A DNA stretch of 64,000 bases, taken from positions 124,001 to 188,000 of the forward strand of contig NZ_JAJHNP010000007.1 in NCBI RefSeq assembly GCF_020819595.1, written 5' to 3'. The translations under genes were made by a program, and so were the position numbers. Each line of letters opens with the position of its first letter. Positions within the stretch are counted from its first letter, which is position 1. Below are positions 54,728 to 63,537 of this stretch, piece after piece. Under the pieces are notes generated by a model. The model ran no database searches, had not been told where the DNA came from, and saw nothing but the letters and a program-made list of their open reading frames with translations. Source of the DNA: Streptomyces barringtoniae. Its GTDB lineage: Bacteria; Actinomycetota; Actinomycetes; Streptomycetales; Streptomycetaceae.

Positions 54728-54836
54728 AAGTTTCGGTGCCGTAATCTCCACCGAATCTGTACGCGGCGATTACGGTGCAACCGTATCGATCGTCGCATAC
54801 CCGGCACCACCGGGAGCGGGTGGCGTACACCGCGAG

Positions 54837-54866
54837 GGGCGGCCCCGGAGAACCCCCGGACCGCCC
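54837..54866 (-). terminator. GC-rich hairpin after the MFS gene
   Basis: GGGCGG(CC)CCGG pairs imperfectly with CCGG(A)CCGCCC across a 7-base loop, 20 bases beyond the MFS stop on the minus strand. Confidence 0.5.
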
Positions 54867-54885
54867 TCACCGCCGCGCGTAGCGG

Positions 54886-56388
54886 TCAGCGGTGCGCCGG
54901 CACCGCCTTCCCCGCCTCCGCCTTCTCCGCGTCCGCCCCGGATCCCTTCCGCTGCGCGGGCCGGTCCGCCCGCACGAGCAGCAGCACCAGCACGCCCGCG
55001 ACCGTGCCCGCGAGCCCCGCCACCACCAGCGCGCCGTTCAGACCGGAGGCGAACGCGTCGCGCAGGGTGCGCTCAGGGAAGCCGCCGCGCAGCGCCCCGG
55101 CCCCGCCGCCGGCCAGGGCGTGGGCCGCGCCACCCGGCAGCGTGCCGGTCATCCGGGAGGTCAGCACGGTACCGAGGACGGCCACGCCGAGCGCGTACCC
55201 GAGCTGCCGGACGGTGTTCACCGCACCGCCCGCCATCCCGGCCCGCTCCGGCGGCACCGCGGCCAGCGCGGCGCCGGCCACCGTCGGACCGACGAACCCG
55301 GTGCCGACGCCGACCAGCACGAACCCGGGCACCAGCGCCGTCCAGGAGGCACCGGCGTCCAGAACGGCCTGGCACAGGTTTCCGGTGCCGATCAGCAGCA
55401 GGCCGCCGCCGATGGTGAGCCGCGCCGGCACGCCGTGCAGCAGCCGGCCCACCAGTACGGCGACGAGCATCGCCGCGACCGTCATCGGAAGCAGCGTGAG
55501 TCCGCCGCGCACCGGCGACATCCCCAGCATCGTCTGCATCCAGATCGACAGGTACGGCGTCACGCCGAAGGCCACCCCGTTGAAGGCGAACGCCCCCAGC
55601 ATCACCCCGACGAACGCGGGCCGCCGCAGCAGTGCCAGGTCCAGCAGCGGATGCGCGCTTCTCCGCTCCACCACCACGAACAGCACCAGCGCCAGTGCCG
55701 CGCACCCGAACGCCGTGAGCGCCGCCGGCGACGTCCAGCCGTCCTCGCCGGCCCGCACGACCGCATACGTCACACCGCCGCCGAAGCCGGCGAACGTGGC
55801 CATGCCCGCCCAGTCCACGCGCATCCCGCGCGGACCCCGCGACTCCGGCACAGCACGCAGCGTCAGCCACACCTCGACGACGCTCACCGGCAGATTGACG
55901 AAGAAGATCCAGCGCCAGCCGGGCCCCTCGGTGAGCAGACCGCCCAGCACCGGACCGACCGCCGCCGCCCCGCCGCTCACCGCACCCCACACACCGAGCG
56001 CCACCGACCGCTGCCTGTCCCGGTAGACCGAGCCCAGCAACGGCAGCGTCGTCGCGAGCATCGCCGCCGCGCCGACGCCCTGCAGCGCCCGCGCCGCCAC
56101 CAGCACGGCCGGCCCTGTCGAGATCCCGCACAGCAGCGAGGCCACCGCGAACAGCACGACACCCGCCACATGCACCCGGCGGCGCCCGAGGATGTCGGCG
56201 GCGGCCCCCGCCCCGAGCAGCAGCGCGGCCAGCGCGAGCGCGTACCCGTCGACCACCCACTGCAGATCACCCAGCGACGCGTGCAGCGAAGCGGCCATGT
56301 CCGGCAGCGCCACCACCACGATCGTCACGTCCAGCAACAACATGAACGTGCCCAGGCACACGGCCGTGAGCGTCCCCCAACTGCGCAT
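54886..56388 (-). CDS. MFS transporter, DHA2/14-TMS drug exporter type
   Basis: A 500-residue membrane protein with about 14 spans. The N-terminus TAVCLGTFMLLLDVTIVVVA carries the DHA2 motif, followed by WVVDGYALALAALLLGAGAA, DILGRRRVHVAG (motif A) and RALQGVGAAAMLATTLPLL with later GPVLGGLL (motif C). It would export a drug-like compound by proton antiport. It is divergent from an Lrp-type regulator which likely controls it. The ATG has GGAGG only two bases before; an earlier start would add about 10 residues. Confidence 0.88.
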   Translation of the reverse strand: MRSWGTLTAVCLGTFMLLLDVTIVVVALPDMAASLHASLGDLQWVVDGYALALAALLLGAGAAADILGRRRVHVAGVVLFAVASLLCGISTGPAVLVAARALQGVGAAAMLATTLPLLGSVYRDRQRSVALGVWGAVSGGAAAVGPVLGGLLTEGPGWRWIFFVNLPVSVVEVWLTLRAVPESRGPRGMRVDWAGMATFAGFGGGVTYAVVRAGEDGWTSPAALTAFGCAALALVLFVVVERRSAHPLLDLALLRRPAFVGVMLGAFAFNGVAFGVTPYLSIWMQTMLGMSPVRGGLTLLPMTVAAMLVAVLVGRLLHGVPARLTIGGGLLLIGTGNLCQAVLDAGASWTALVPGFVLVGVGTGFVGPTVAGAALAAVPPERAGMAGGAVNTVRQLGYALGVAVLGTVLTSRMTGTLPGGAAHALAGGGAGALRGGFPERTLRDAFASGLNGALVVAGLAGTVAGVLVLLLVRADRPAQRKGSGADAEKAEAGKAVPAHR

Positions 56389-56485
56389 GTCCTCCCACTC
56401 CCCGTAAGTCTGTACAACGGCGTTCGATCGCTCCGTACGATGGCCCCGGCACGGCCGATCGACTGCGTCCATCCCGCCCAACCGG

Positions 56486-56528
56486 TGGAATCCGACAGGA
56501 GAGCACATGCTGGAGATGGAATCCGACA
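56486..56528 (+). repeat. 12-bp direct repeat TGGAATCCGACA around the regulator start
   Basis: Copies at 56486-56497 and 56517-56528, 31 bp apart (about three helical turns), flank the ribosome site and ATG of the Lrp-type gene. Could be an autoregulatory site or a chance short duplication. Confidence 0.4.
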
Positions 56529-57487
56529 CATTCGACCGGCTCGACCTGCAGCTGCTGTCCGCGCTGGAGGTCGACGCCCGGGCCTCCTTCACCCGTATCG
56601 CCTCCGTGCTCGGCGTCTCCGACCAGACCATCGCGCGCCGCTACCGGCGACTGTGCGCGGAAGGAGGCCTGCGGGTCGTCGCCATGCGGGACGCCTACCG
56701 GCTCGGCCAGGACCAGTGGATGCTGCGGATCCGCTGTGCGCCGGACGGCGCCGTCGCCATCGCCGAGGCCCTCGCGCGGCGCCCCGACACCTACTGGATC
56801 GGGCTCGCCTCGGGCGGCACCGAGGTGCTGTGCCTGACCCGGCCGCGCACCCCGGGCGACCACGACGAGTTGTTGCTCGGCAAACTGCCGCGCACGCCGA
56901 GCGTGGTCGAGATCCGCGCCCACCAGCTTCTGTACCGGTTCTACGGCGGTGCGGAGGGCTGGCTCCGCAAGTTCGCCGTCCTCACCGACGAGCAGATCGC
57001 CGCACTGCGCCCCGCCGTGGACCCCGCCCCTGGCCCCGCCCGCATCGAACCCGAGGACGAACCCCTGCTGGCCGTCCTGGAGCGTGACGGTCGGGCCTCC
57101 TACCCCGAGCTCGTACGCGCGACAGGCCGCTCGGAGTCCTCGGTCAAGCGCCGGCTGGCGGCGCTGCGTGCCTCCGGGGCGGTGTACATCGACGCCGAGT
57201 ACCACTCGGAGATGCTCGGCCATCCCGTCGTCGCCGCGCTGTGGATCACCGCCGCACCGGCCGCCCTGCACTCCGTCGGCGAGGCCCTGGCCGCACACGA
57301 GGAGACGGCCTGGGTCTCCGCGACGGCCGGTCCCTCCAACCTCGTGGTCACCGCGCTGGCCCGCAGCACCGCCGGCCTCTATGCCTACCTCAGCGGTCCC
57401 CTCGGGCAACTGCAGGGAGTGCAGCACGTGGAGACCACGCCGTTCCTGCGCCGGGTCAAGCAGCTGACGTACCCGGTGCCGCGCTGA
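56507..57487 (+). CDS. Lrp/AsnC-family regulator with two tandem units
   Basis: A 326-residue protein with two AsnC-type modules. The first helix-turn-helix is LDLQLLSALEVDARASFTRI and VSDQTIARRYRRL (10-50); the second is EDEPLLAVLERDGRASYPEL and SESSVKRRLAALR (about 185-230). Each is followed by a RAM-like domain. Lrp proteins respond to amino acids; the double form is common in actinobacteria. Divergent from the MFS exporter across 118 bp, so it is its likely regulator. Confidence 0.88.
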   Translation: MLEMESDTFDRLDLQLLSALEVDARASFTRIASVLGVSDQTIARRYRRLCAEGGLRVVAMRDAYRLGQDQWMLRIRCAPDGAVAIAEALARRPDTYWIGLASGGTEVLCLTRPRTPGDHDELLLGKLPRTPSVVEIRAHQLLYRFYGGAEGWLRKFAVLTDEQIAALRPAVDPAPGPARIEPEDEPLLAVLERDGRASYPELVRATGRSESSVKRRLAALRASGAVYIDAEYHSEMLGHPVVAALWITAAPAALHSVGEALAAHEETAWVSATAGPSNLVVTALARSTAGLYAYLSGPLGQLQGVQHVETTPFLRRVKQLTYPVPR

Positions 57488-57493
57488 CCGCCT

Positions 57494-58363
57494 TCAGCCG
57501 CCCCGCCGCCGCAGCCGCTCCCCGCCCGCGAGGACGGCCGCGGCCAGTGCGTTCGCCGCTTCCTCTGCCGTGCCGCGGCGTCGGCCGTGGGCGAGGACGA
57601 AGTCGACCTTGCCGAGGTCGGGCAGGCCGGTGCGGTCCGGCAGGCGGACGAGGCCGGGCGGGATCAGGTGCCGGGAGTGGGCCATCACGCCGAGCCCGGC
57701 GCGCGCCGCCGCGAGCAGCCCGTTGAGGCTGCCGCTGGTGCACACGATCCGCCAGGCGCGGCCCTCCCGCTCCAGCGCCTCCAGTGCGCGGGCCCGGGTG
57801 ATGCCGGGCGGGGGATACACGATCAGCGGGACGGGCCGGTCCGCGTCCAGGCGCAGCCGCTCGGCGCCGATCCACACCAGGTCGTCGCGCCAGACCAGGT
57901 CGCCACGCGGATCCTCCGGGCGCCGCTTGGCGAGGACCAGGTCCAGCTTCCCGGCGGCCAGCTGCTCGTGCAGGGTGCCGGACAGTTCCACGGTCAGCTC
58001 CAGGTCGACCTCCGGATGGTCGTAGCGGAAGCCCTCCAGGATCTCCGGCAGCCGAGTGAGCACGAAGTCCTCGGACGCCCCGAACCGCAGCCGGCCGCGC
58101 ACCCGGGTGCCGGTGAAGAACGCCGTCGCCTGCTCGTGGACGCGCAGGATCCGGCGGGCGAAGCCCAGCATCGCCTCGCCGTCCTCGGTGAGCTCCACCG
58201 AATGGGTGTCCCGGGTGAACAGCTGCCGCCCGGTCGCGTCCTCCAGGCGGCGCACATGCTGGCTCACCGTGGACTGACGCAGCCCCAGCCGGCGCGCGGC
58301 CTGCGTGAAGCTCAGCGTCTGGGCGACCGCGAGAAAGGTGCGCAGGTGCGTCGGGTCGTACAC
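57494..58363 (-). CDS. LysR-family transcriptional regulator
   Basis: A 289-residue LysR regulator: HTH residues 1-60 (LRTFLAVAQTLSFTQAARRL, STVSQHVRRLEDATG) and a periplasmic-binding-like effector domain from about 85 (VRGRLRFGASEDFVLTRLPE). Divergent from the symporter-family gene 135 bp away, which it probably controls. The ligand is not evident. Confidence 0.9.
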   Translation of the reverse strand: MYDPTHLRTFLAVAQTLSFTQAARRLGLRQSTVSQHVRRLEDATGRQLFTRDTHSVELTEDGEAMLGFARRILRVHEQATAFFTGTRVRGRLRFGASEDFVLTRLPEILEGFRYDHPEVDLELTVELSGTLHEQLAAGKLDLVLAKRRPEDPRGDLVWRDDLVWIGAERLRLDADRPVPLIVYPPPGITRARALEALEREGRAWRIVCTSGSLNGLLAAARAGLGVMAHSRHLIPPGLVRLPDRTGLPDLGKVDFVLAHGRRRGTAEEAANALAAAVLAGGERLRRRGG

Positions 58364-58498
58364 GAGACGAGGCTATCGCATTTCATGATGACAGTCAGAG
58401 CGGTAACCGGGATTCCCGATCGGCGCTCCGAGGGGGAAGATGAACGGGGGCCCTGCGGGGCTGCACCGGAACGAAAGCAAGAGAGCAATCGGAGCACC

Positions 58499-59542
58499 GT
58501 GAAACGCCTGCGCTGGCCGAGCTGGATGCCGATCGACCCGTACATCGTCCTGCTGCTGGGTACGGTGGGGCTCGCCGCGCTGTTCCCGGCCAGGGGCACC
58601 GGCGCCGACGTGGCCTCGGGCGCGTCGACGGCCGCGATCGCCTTCCTCTTCTTCCTCTACGGCGCCCGGCTCTCCACCCGGGAGGCGCTGGACGGGCTGC
58701 GCCACTGGCGCCTCCACGTCACCGTGCTGGTCTGCACGTTCGTCCTCTTCCCGGTGTTCGGGCTGGCGGCGCGCGCTCTGGTGCCGGTGCTGCTGACCCA
58801 GCCGCTCTACCAGGGGCTGCTGTTCCTGACGCTGGTGCCGTCCACGATCCAGTCGTCCATCGCGTTCACCTCGATCGCCCGCGGCAACGTGCCCGCGGCG
58901 ATCTGCGCGGGCTCCTTCTCCTCCCTCATCGGCATCGTCCTCACCCCGCTGCTGGCGGCCGCGGTGCTCGGCAACAGCGGGGGCGGGTTCTCCGCCGACT
59001 CGCTGGTCAAGATCGTGCTGCAGCTGCTGGTGCCGTTCCTCGCCGGGCAGGTGCTGCGCCGCTGGATCGGAGGCTTCGTCGCCCGGCACAAGAAGGTCCT
59101 CGGGCTGGTCGACCGCGGCTCGATCCTGCTGGTCGTGTACACCGCCTTCAGCGAGGGCATGACCCGGGGCATCTGGCACCAGGTCAGCCCCGCCCGGCTC
59201 GGCGGGCTGCTCGCCGTGGAGGCCGCCCTGCTCGCCGTGATGCTCCTGCTGACCTGGTACGGCGGCAGGGCGCTCGGCTTCGGCCGGGAGGACCGGATCG
59301 CCATCCAGTTCGCCGGCTCGAAGAAGTCCCTCGCCTCCGGGCTGCCCATGGCCAGTGTCCTCTTCGGCGCCCACGCCTCCCTCGCCGTGCTGCCGCTGAT
59401 GCTCTTCCACCAGATGCAGCTGATGGTGTGCGCGGTCATCGCCAAGCGCCGGGCCCGGGACCCGGAGGAGGTCCGGGGCAGCGCCGGCGAGTCAGCCGCC
59501 CACCTGGTCCAGGGGCAGCCACAGGACCGTGTCCTTCGGTGA
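58499..59542 (+). CDS. bile acid:sodium symporter family (BASS/SbtA-like) transporter
   Basis: A 347-residue membrane protein with about ten spans in the BASS/YfeH-like pattern: FFLYGARLSTREALDGLRHW, LVPSTIQSSIAFTSIARGN with the conserved crossover Pro/Ser motif, and IAIQFAGSKKSLASGLPMAS. YfeH-like members are putative organic-anion transporters. The GTG start has GGAG just upstream. The last 51 bases overlap the 3' end of the convergent sialidase gene. Regulated presumably by the divergent LysR protein. Confidence 0.88.
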   Translation: MKRLRWPSWMPIDPYIVLLLGTVGLAALFPARGTGADVASGASTAAIAFLFFLYGARLSTREALDGLRHWRLHVTVLVCTFVLFPVFGLAARALVPVLLTQPLYQGLLFLTLVPSTIQSSIAFTSIARGNVPAAICAGSFSSLIGIVLTPLLAAAVLGNSGGGFSADSLVKIVLQLLVPFLAGQVLRRWIGGFVARHKKVLGLVDRGSILLVVYTAFSEGMTRGIWHQVSPARLGGLLAVEAALLAVMLLLTWYGGRALGFGREDRIAIQFAGSKKSLASGLPMASVLFGAHASLAVLPLMLFHQMQLMVCAVIAKRRARDPEEVRGSAGESAAHLVQGQPQDRVLR

Positions 59543-61369
59543 CCCGAGCGCCTTCGCGTCCGACAGTTCCTCGTCGCTCAGGGCCCGGTCCCAGACGTGC
59601 ACCTCGTCGATGGCGCCGGTGAAGAAGGCCCGGCTGTCCATGCGCTGACCGATGTGCACGCCGAAGGGGGAGTTACGGCTGACCGACCCCGGTATGTCGG
59701 CGACGGAGGTCTCCGTACCGTCGACGAACAGCGACAGCCGCCCGCCGCCCCGGCGCAGCACCAGGTGGTGCCACCGGCCGTCGTTGTACGCGGTGTCCGT
59801 GCGGACGTAGGCGGTCTGCGGCGCGATCGCCCCGTCCCGTACCGTGATCAGCCCCTGTATGCGGTTGTTCGCCGGCTCCCCGCGCACCCACACCTGCGGC
59901 TGGCTGGTGCCGGTCCCGCCCATCCACAGCAGCGGCTGCTCCCCGGTCGTGGCCGTGTACCGGAACCACAGGGAGGCTGTGAAGTCCTTCGTCCCCAGGG
60001 GCAAACCGGTGCGGAAGGGCAGGCGTACCGCGGCGTCGGTGCCGTCGAACTCCAGCGCGCCGCCGAAGACCCCGTCCGTCTCCTCGGCGCCGCCGAGCAC
60101 CGCGGCCGGGCGGGCGTGCGGGGCGAGGTCGGCGGTGACCGGGTCGGGGCCGCGGCGGGGGGCGAGCCAGTCCTCGGTGAAGCGGGCGAAGCGGATCTCG
60201 TCGCGCGCGTCCACGGCGCCGCCCTCGTAGATCAGGCCCACCGTGTCCGCGTCGGCGCGCACCAGGTCGGAGTAGCCGGACCAGTCCCGGGTGACGACCG
60301 TGCCGCGGTCCACGCTGTCCCAGGTGCGGCCGCCGTCGTAGGAGGAGCGGATCATCATCGTGCGCCGCCGGTCGGGGTCGGCGGGGCAGGCCAGCAGAAG
60401 GCGGTCGCCCAGGCGCAGCATGGAGCCCTGCACCTGCGGGACGTACAGGTCGGGCAGGTCGTGGAAGGGCGCGGTGAAGCTGCCTCCGCCGTCGCGGCTG
60501 ACGGCCTGGGTGCGGTGGCCGAGGTCGGTGCCGTCCTGCTCCCGGCCGCTGACCAGGAGGGAGCCGTCGCCGCGCTCGGCGAGGGTGAGTTCGGACGGCT
60601 TCTGCCGGAAGGTGCCGTCGGCGGCGATGGGCCAGGTGTCGGTGGCGCCGATCCGCCAGTGGCCGCCGTGGTCGTCGCTGACGATCAGCGCCGCGTGGTT
60701 GGCGGTGATCCGGCTGCCGTCCCAGGTCTCGGTGTTGACCCCGAAGACCAGCCGGCCCGCGTACCGGCCCCGGGTCAGCTGGATGCCGTGCACGGGCCCG
60801 GTCGCGTACCAGGAGTTCCAGTCGGCGGGCAGGATCTCCGGGCTCAGATCGCGCGGCTCGGACCAGGTCCGGCCGTCGTCGTCGCTGTACTGCAGGTGCG
60901 GGGTGCGGTCGCAGGGGATCGAGCAACTGGCGCTGTCGGTGCGGCCGGTGTTGTACGTCTCCGCCAGCCAGACCCGGCCCGTTGCGCGGTCCACGATCGG
61001 CGCCGGGTTGCCGTGCGTGTCCCCGGCGCCCTCGTTGACCACCTGCAACGGGCCCCAGGTGCGGCCGCTGTCGGTGGAGCGCTTGAGCACGATGTCGATG
61101 TCGGCGGCGTCCCCGCAGTTGAGGACCCGGCCCTCGGCGAACGCCAGCAGGGTGCCGTCGGCCGTCCGCACGATCGCCGGTATGCGGAAGCAGGCGTAGC
61201 CGGGGTCCTGGGAGGCCTTGAAGAGGATCTGCTGCTCGAACTCGCGGTCGCCTGCAGGGGATTGAGCGTGTGCCGGGTGGGGGGTTGCGAGCGGAACCAG
61301 GAGCAGAGCCGCCGTGGTGAGGGCGGTGGCGAGTACGGCTCTGAGACGGGCGCGAAGACCTGACGGCAT
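59492..61369 (-). CDS. secreted sialidase (GH33) with C-terminal LamG-like domain
   Basis: A 625-residue exported enzyme. Signal peptide residues 1-36 (ends AHA). Catalytic six-bladed propeller at about 45-420: FRIP motif in GYACFRIPAIV (the Arg of the sialate triad), and five Asp boxes S-x-D-x-G-x-x-W/F: STDSGRTWG, SDDDGRTWS, SDDHGGHWR, SRDGGGSFT and SYDGGRTWD. Residues about 440-615 form a concanavalin/LamG-type domain (DFTASLWFRYTAT, YNDGRWHHLVLRRG). It releases terminal sialic acid from glycans. I start at the Met with the signal peptide; a longer frame exists. Confidence 0.9.
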   Translation of the reverse strand: MPSGLRARLRAVLATALTTAALLLVPLATPHPAHAQSPAGDREFEQQILFKASQDPGYACFRIPAIVRTADGTLLAFAEGRVLNCGDAADIDIVLKRSTDSGRTWGPLQVVNEGAGDTHGNPAPIVDRATGRVWLAETYNTGRTDSASCSIPCDRTPHLQYSDDDGRTWSEPRDLSPEILPADWNSWYATGPVHGIQLTRGRYAGRLVFGVNTETWDGSRITANHAALIVSDDHGGHWRIGATDTWPIAADGTFRQKPSELTLAERGDGSLLVSGREQDGTDLGHRTQAVSRDGGGSFTAPFHDLPDLYVPQVQGSMLRLGDRLLLACPADPDRRRTMMIRSSYDGGRTWDSVDRGTVVTRDWSGYSDLVRADADTVGLIYEGGAVDARDEIRFARFTEDWLAPRRGPDPVTADLAPHARPAAVLGGAEETDGVFGGALEFDGTDAAVRLPFRTGLPLGTKDFTASLWFRYTATTGEQPLLWMGGTGTSQPQVWVRGEPANNRIQGLITVRDGAIAPQTAYVRTDTAYNDGRWHHLVLRRGGGRLSLFVDGTETSVADIPGSVSRNSPFGVHIGQRMDSRAFFTGAIDEVHVWDRALSDEELSDAKALGSPKDTVLWLPLDQVGG

Positions 61370-61500
61370 GCTGCGACCTGCCCTTCGTCGGCAGACATCC
61401 GGACAACCGGACATCCCACGTCCAACGTGCGCCCCATCGACGGTAGTTGGGGCCAGGTCGCCTCACAAGGAGCGTGCAGCACAAGGAGCGCGCACCGGGT

Positions 61501-62418
61501 CTACGGGTGCAGCACCACCTTGCCGAGGTTGGCCCGCCGCTCGATCGTCTCGTGCGCCTTCGCCGCGTCCTCCAGGGCGAACTCGGCGTGCACGGCGGGC
61601 TTCAGGGTGCCGTCGGCGAACAGCCGCCACAGCTCCTGGCGCCACAGCTCGTACAGGTCCGGCCGGCCGCGGGCGATCAGGGCCATCTGGAACCCGATCA
61701 CCGACTTGGCGCCGACCAGCAGGTCGTACGCCTGGATGGTGCCGCCGCCCGAGCTGTAGGCGACGAGGCGGCCGTGCGGGGCCAGGGCGGCGAGCGCGGG
61801 GGTGAGCAGGTCACCGCCGACGGCGTCCAGTACGCAGTCGACGGGGTCTCCCCAGCTGTCGTCGCCGTACGGGACACAGTCGTCCGCACCGAGCGAGCGG
61901 ACGAACTCGGCCTTGCCCGGGTCGGACACGGCCCCCACCACCCGTCCGGCGCCCCGCGCCCGCGCCAGCTGGACGGCGAGGTGACCGATCCCGCTGGCCG
62001 CCGCCGTGACGAGGACCGCCTCGCCCGGTGCCGGCCGCGCCGCCTCCAGCGCCCCGTACGCCACCAGGCCGCTGCGCACCAGTGCGATCGCGTCCACGGC
62101 GTCGGCGCCGTCCGGTATCGGGGAGGTCATGGCCTCGTGCAGCAGGGCGAAGTCGGCGTACCCGTGCCCGAAGCACATCCCCGTCACCTGCTCGCCCGGC
62201 CGGAAGCGGGTCACGCCCTCGCCGACCGCCACCACCTCGCCGGCGATCTCGCCGCCGAGCGCGATCGGCTCGGCGGCCTCGGTGACCTTGCGGACCACGG
62301 GCAGGGTGACGCCGATCGCGGCGCAGCGCACCAGCAGCTCGCCGGGACCGGGCTCGGGGACGGGTGCCTCCTCCAGGAACAGGGGGCCGCCGGCGGATTC
62401 ATACCGGACGCGACGCAT
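61501..62418 (-). CDS. zinc-independent MDR alcohol dehydrogenase/quinone oxidoreductase
   Basis: A 305-residue medium-chain reductase: GroES-like N-terminus (MRRVRYESAGGPLFLEEAPV), NADPH site VLVTAAASGIGHLAVQLARA and the C-terminal Rossmann part LDAVGGDLLTPALAALAPHG. It lacks catalytic-zinc Cys/His ligands, as do QOR enzymes. GGAGG lies eight bases before the ATG. Divergent from the MarR regulator with three operators between; typical of quinone- or electrophile-responsive pairs. Confidence 0.9.
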   Translation of the reverse strand: MRRVRYESAGGPLFLEEAPVPEPGPGELLVRCAAIGVTLPVVRKVTEAAEPIALGGEIAGEVVAVGEGVTRFRPGEQVTGMCFGHGYADFALLHEAMTSPIPDGADAVDAIALVRSGLVAYGALEAARPAPGEAVLVTAAASGIGHLAVQLARARGAGRVVGAVSDPGKAEFVRSLGADDCVPYGDDSWGDPVDCVLDAVGGDLLTPALAALAPHGRLVAYSSGGGTIQAYDLLVGAKSVIGFQMALIARGRPDLYELWRQELWRLFADGTLKPAVHAEFALEDAAKAHETIERRANLGKVVLHP

Positions 62419-62459
62419 CGCACACACCTCCACGGCCGGGCACACCCCGGCACATTGGC

Positions 62460-62526
62460 CGTTGGGAACTCCAACGAATTCGTTGGGAGGCCCAACGGTA
62501 GCGGAGTTTCGTTGGGAGGTCCAACG
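62460..62526. promoter_or_regulatory. three 17-bp MarR-type operators
   Basis: Palindromes at 62460-62476 (CGTTGGGAACTCCAACG), 62481-62497 (CGTTGGGAGGCCCAACG) and 62510-62526 (CGTTGGGAGGTCCAACG) lie between the divergent reductase and MarR genes. The starts are 21 and 29 bp apart. The shared half is CGTTGGG. Cooperative binding by the adjacent MarR protein is the simple reading. Confidence 0.82.
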
Positions 62527-62548
62527 GTTTCTCGGCTAGGCTGCCGTC

Positions 62549-62986
62549 ATGGCCGAAGCATCCCTGCCCGCGATCCGCTCCCTGCCCAGCTGGCTCCTCG
62601 GCCGCGCCGCCGCCCGGGGCCGTTCCCTGGTCGCCGACGCGCTCGCGGCCGAGGGTCAGAAGATGTGGCACCACGTGGTCCTCTCCGCCGTCCGCGACCT
62701 CCAGCCCGTCGCCCAGGCCGACCTCGGCCGCAGTGTGGGCCTGGACCCCAAGGACCTGGTCGGCGTGCTCAACGACCTGCAGTCCGCCGGCCATGTCCTG
62801 CGTGCCCCCGACCCCAGGGACCGGCGCAAGAACGCCGTGTCCCTCACCGACGACGGCGCCCGCCTCCTCCTGCGCTGCGAGAAGGCGGCCCGCGAGGCCA
62901 ACGACGAGCTGCTCGCCCCGCTGTCGGCCGCCGAACGCGATCAGTTCACGGGCCTGTTGATCCGGATTTCCGGCACGGACGGCTGA
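62549..62986 (+). CDS. MarR-family regulator
   Basis: A 145-residue winged-helix protein: ADLGRSVGLDPKDLVGVLND as the recognition helix, wing RAPDPRDRRKNAVSLTDDG, and a C-terminal dimer helix. MarR proteins usually repress a divergent gene until a phenolic or oxidant ligand arrives. The three 17-bp palindromes upstream are its likely sites. Confidence 0.9.
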   Translation: MAEASLPAIRSLPSWLLGRAAARGRSLVADALAAEGQKMWHHVVLSAVRDLQPVAQADLGRSVGLDPKDLVGVLNDLQSAGHVLRAPDPRDRRKNAVSLTDDGARLLLRCEKAAREANDELLAPLSAAERDQFTGLLIRISGTDG

Positions 62987-63005
62987 CGGCGGCTAACGTT
63001 CCGTC

Positions 63006-63533
63006 ATGACCGCAGCTCCCGTCCTCGACCCGCAGCGCACCGCCCTGGTCCTCGTCGACCTGATGGAACGTATCGTCGCGCTGCCCCTGGAACCCCGCAA
63101 AGGCACCGAAGTGCTCACCTCCGCCGAGGAGTTGGCGCGCACCTTCCGCACCGCCGGCGCACCCGTCGTCCTCGTCCGGGTCGAGCGCCCCTCGGTCGCC
63201 GAACAGCCGCCCGGCAGCTCGCTCGTGCCCGGCCTCGCCGCGCACGGCGACCTGGAGGTGGTCAAGCGGACCATCGGCGCCTTCCAGGGCACCGGCCTGG
63301 ACGAGCGGCTGCGCGAACGCGGCGTCACGACCCTGGTGTTCGGCGGCATCGCCACCAACCTCGGTGTCGAGTCGACCGCCCGCGCCGCCGGCGACCTCGG
63401 CTACGACCTCGTCTTCGTCGAGGACGCCATGGCCGCCCTCACCGCCGCCGAGCACGAGGCCTCCGTCCGGCTCGACTTCCCCCGGCTCGGCACGGTGGTG
63501 AGCGCCGCCGACGTACGCCTCACCCCCGCATGA
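63006..63533 (+). CDS. isochorismatase-family protein lacking the catalytic Cys
   Basis: A 175-residue isochorismatase/nicotinamidase fold: Asp in ALVLVDLMERIV, Lys in VVKRTIGAFQGTGLD, and IATNLGVESTARAAGDL where active members have Cys (TNVCVE type). Gly stands at the Cys position. It may still bind a substrate or work as non-thiol hydrolase, as true isochorismatases do (they lack that Cys too). It starts 19 bases after the MarR stop, perhaps in the same transcript. Confidence 0.82.
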   Translation: MTAAPVLDPQRTALVLVDLMERIVALPLEPRKGTEVLTSAEELARTFRTAGAPVVLVRVERPSVAEQPPGSSLVPGLAAHGDLEVVKRTIGAFQGTGLDERLRERGVTTLVFGGIATNLGVESTARAAGDLGYDLVFVEDAMAALTAAEHEASVRLDFPRLGTVVSAADVRLTPA

Positions 63534-63537
63534 GCCC

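Larger units (their letters stand above)
54541..54885. promoter_or_regulatory. 345-bp region upstream of the acyl-CoA synthetase
   Basis: It carries the leftward synthetase promoter, the ACTGAC/GTCAGT operator and the MFS gene's terminator. No gene is seen in it. Confidence 0.45.
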
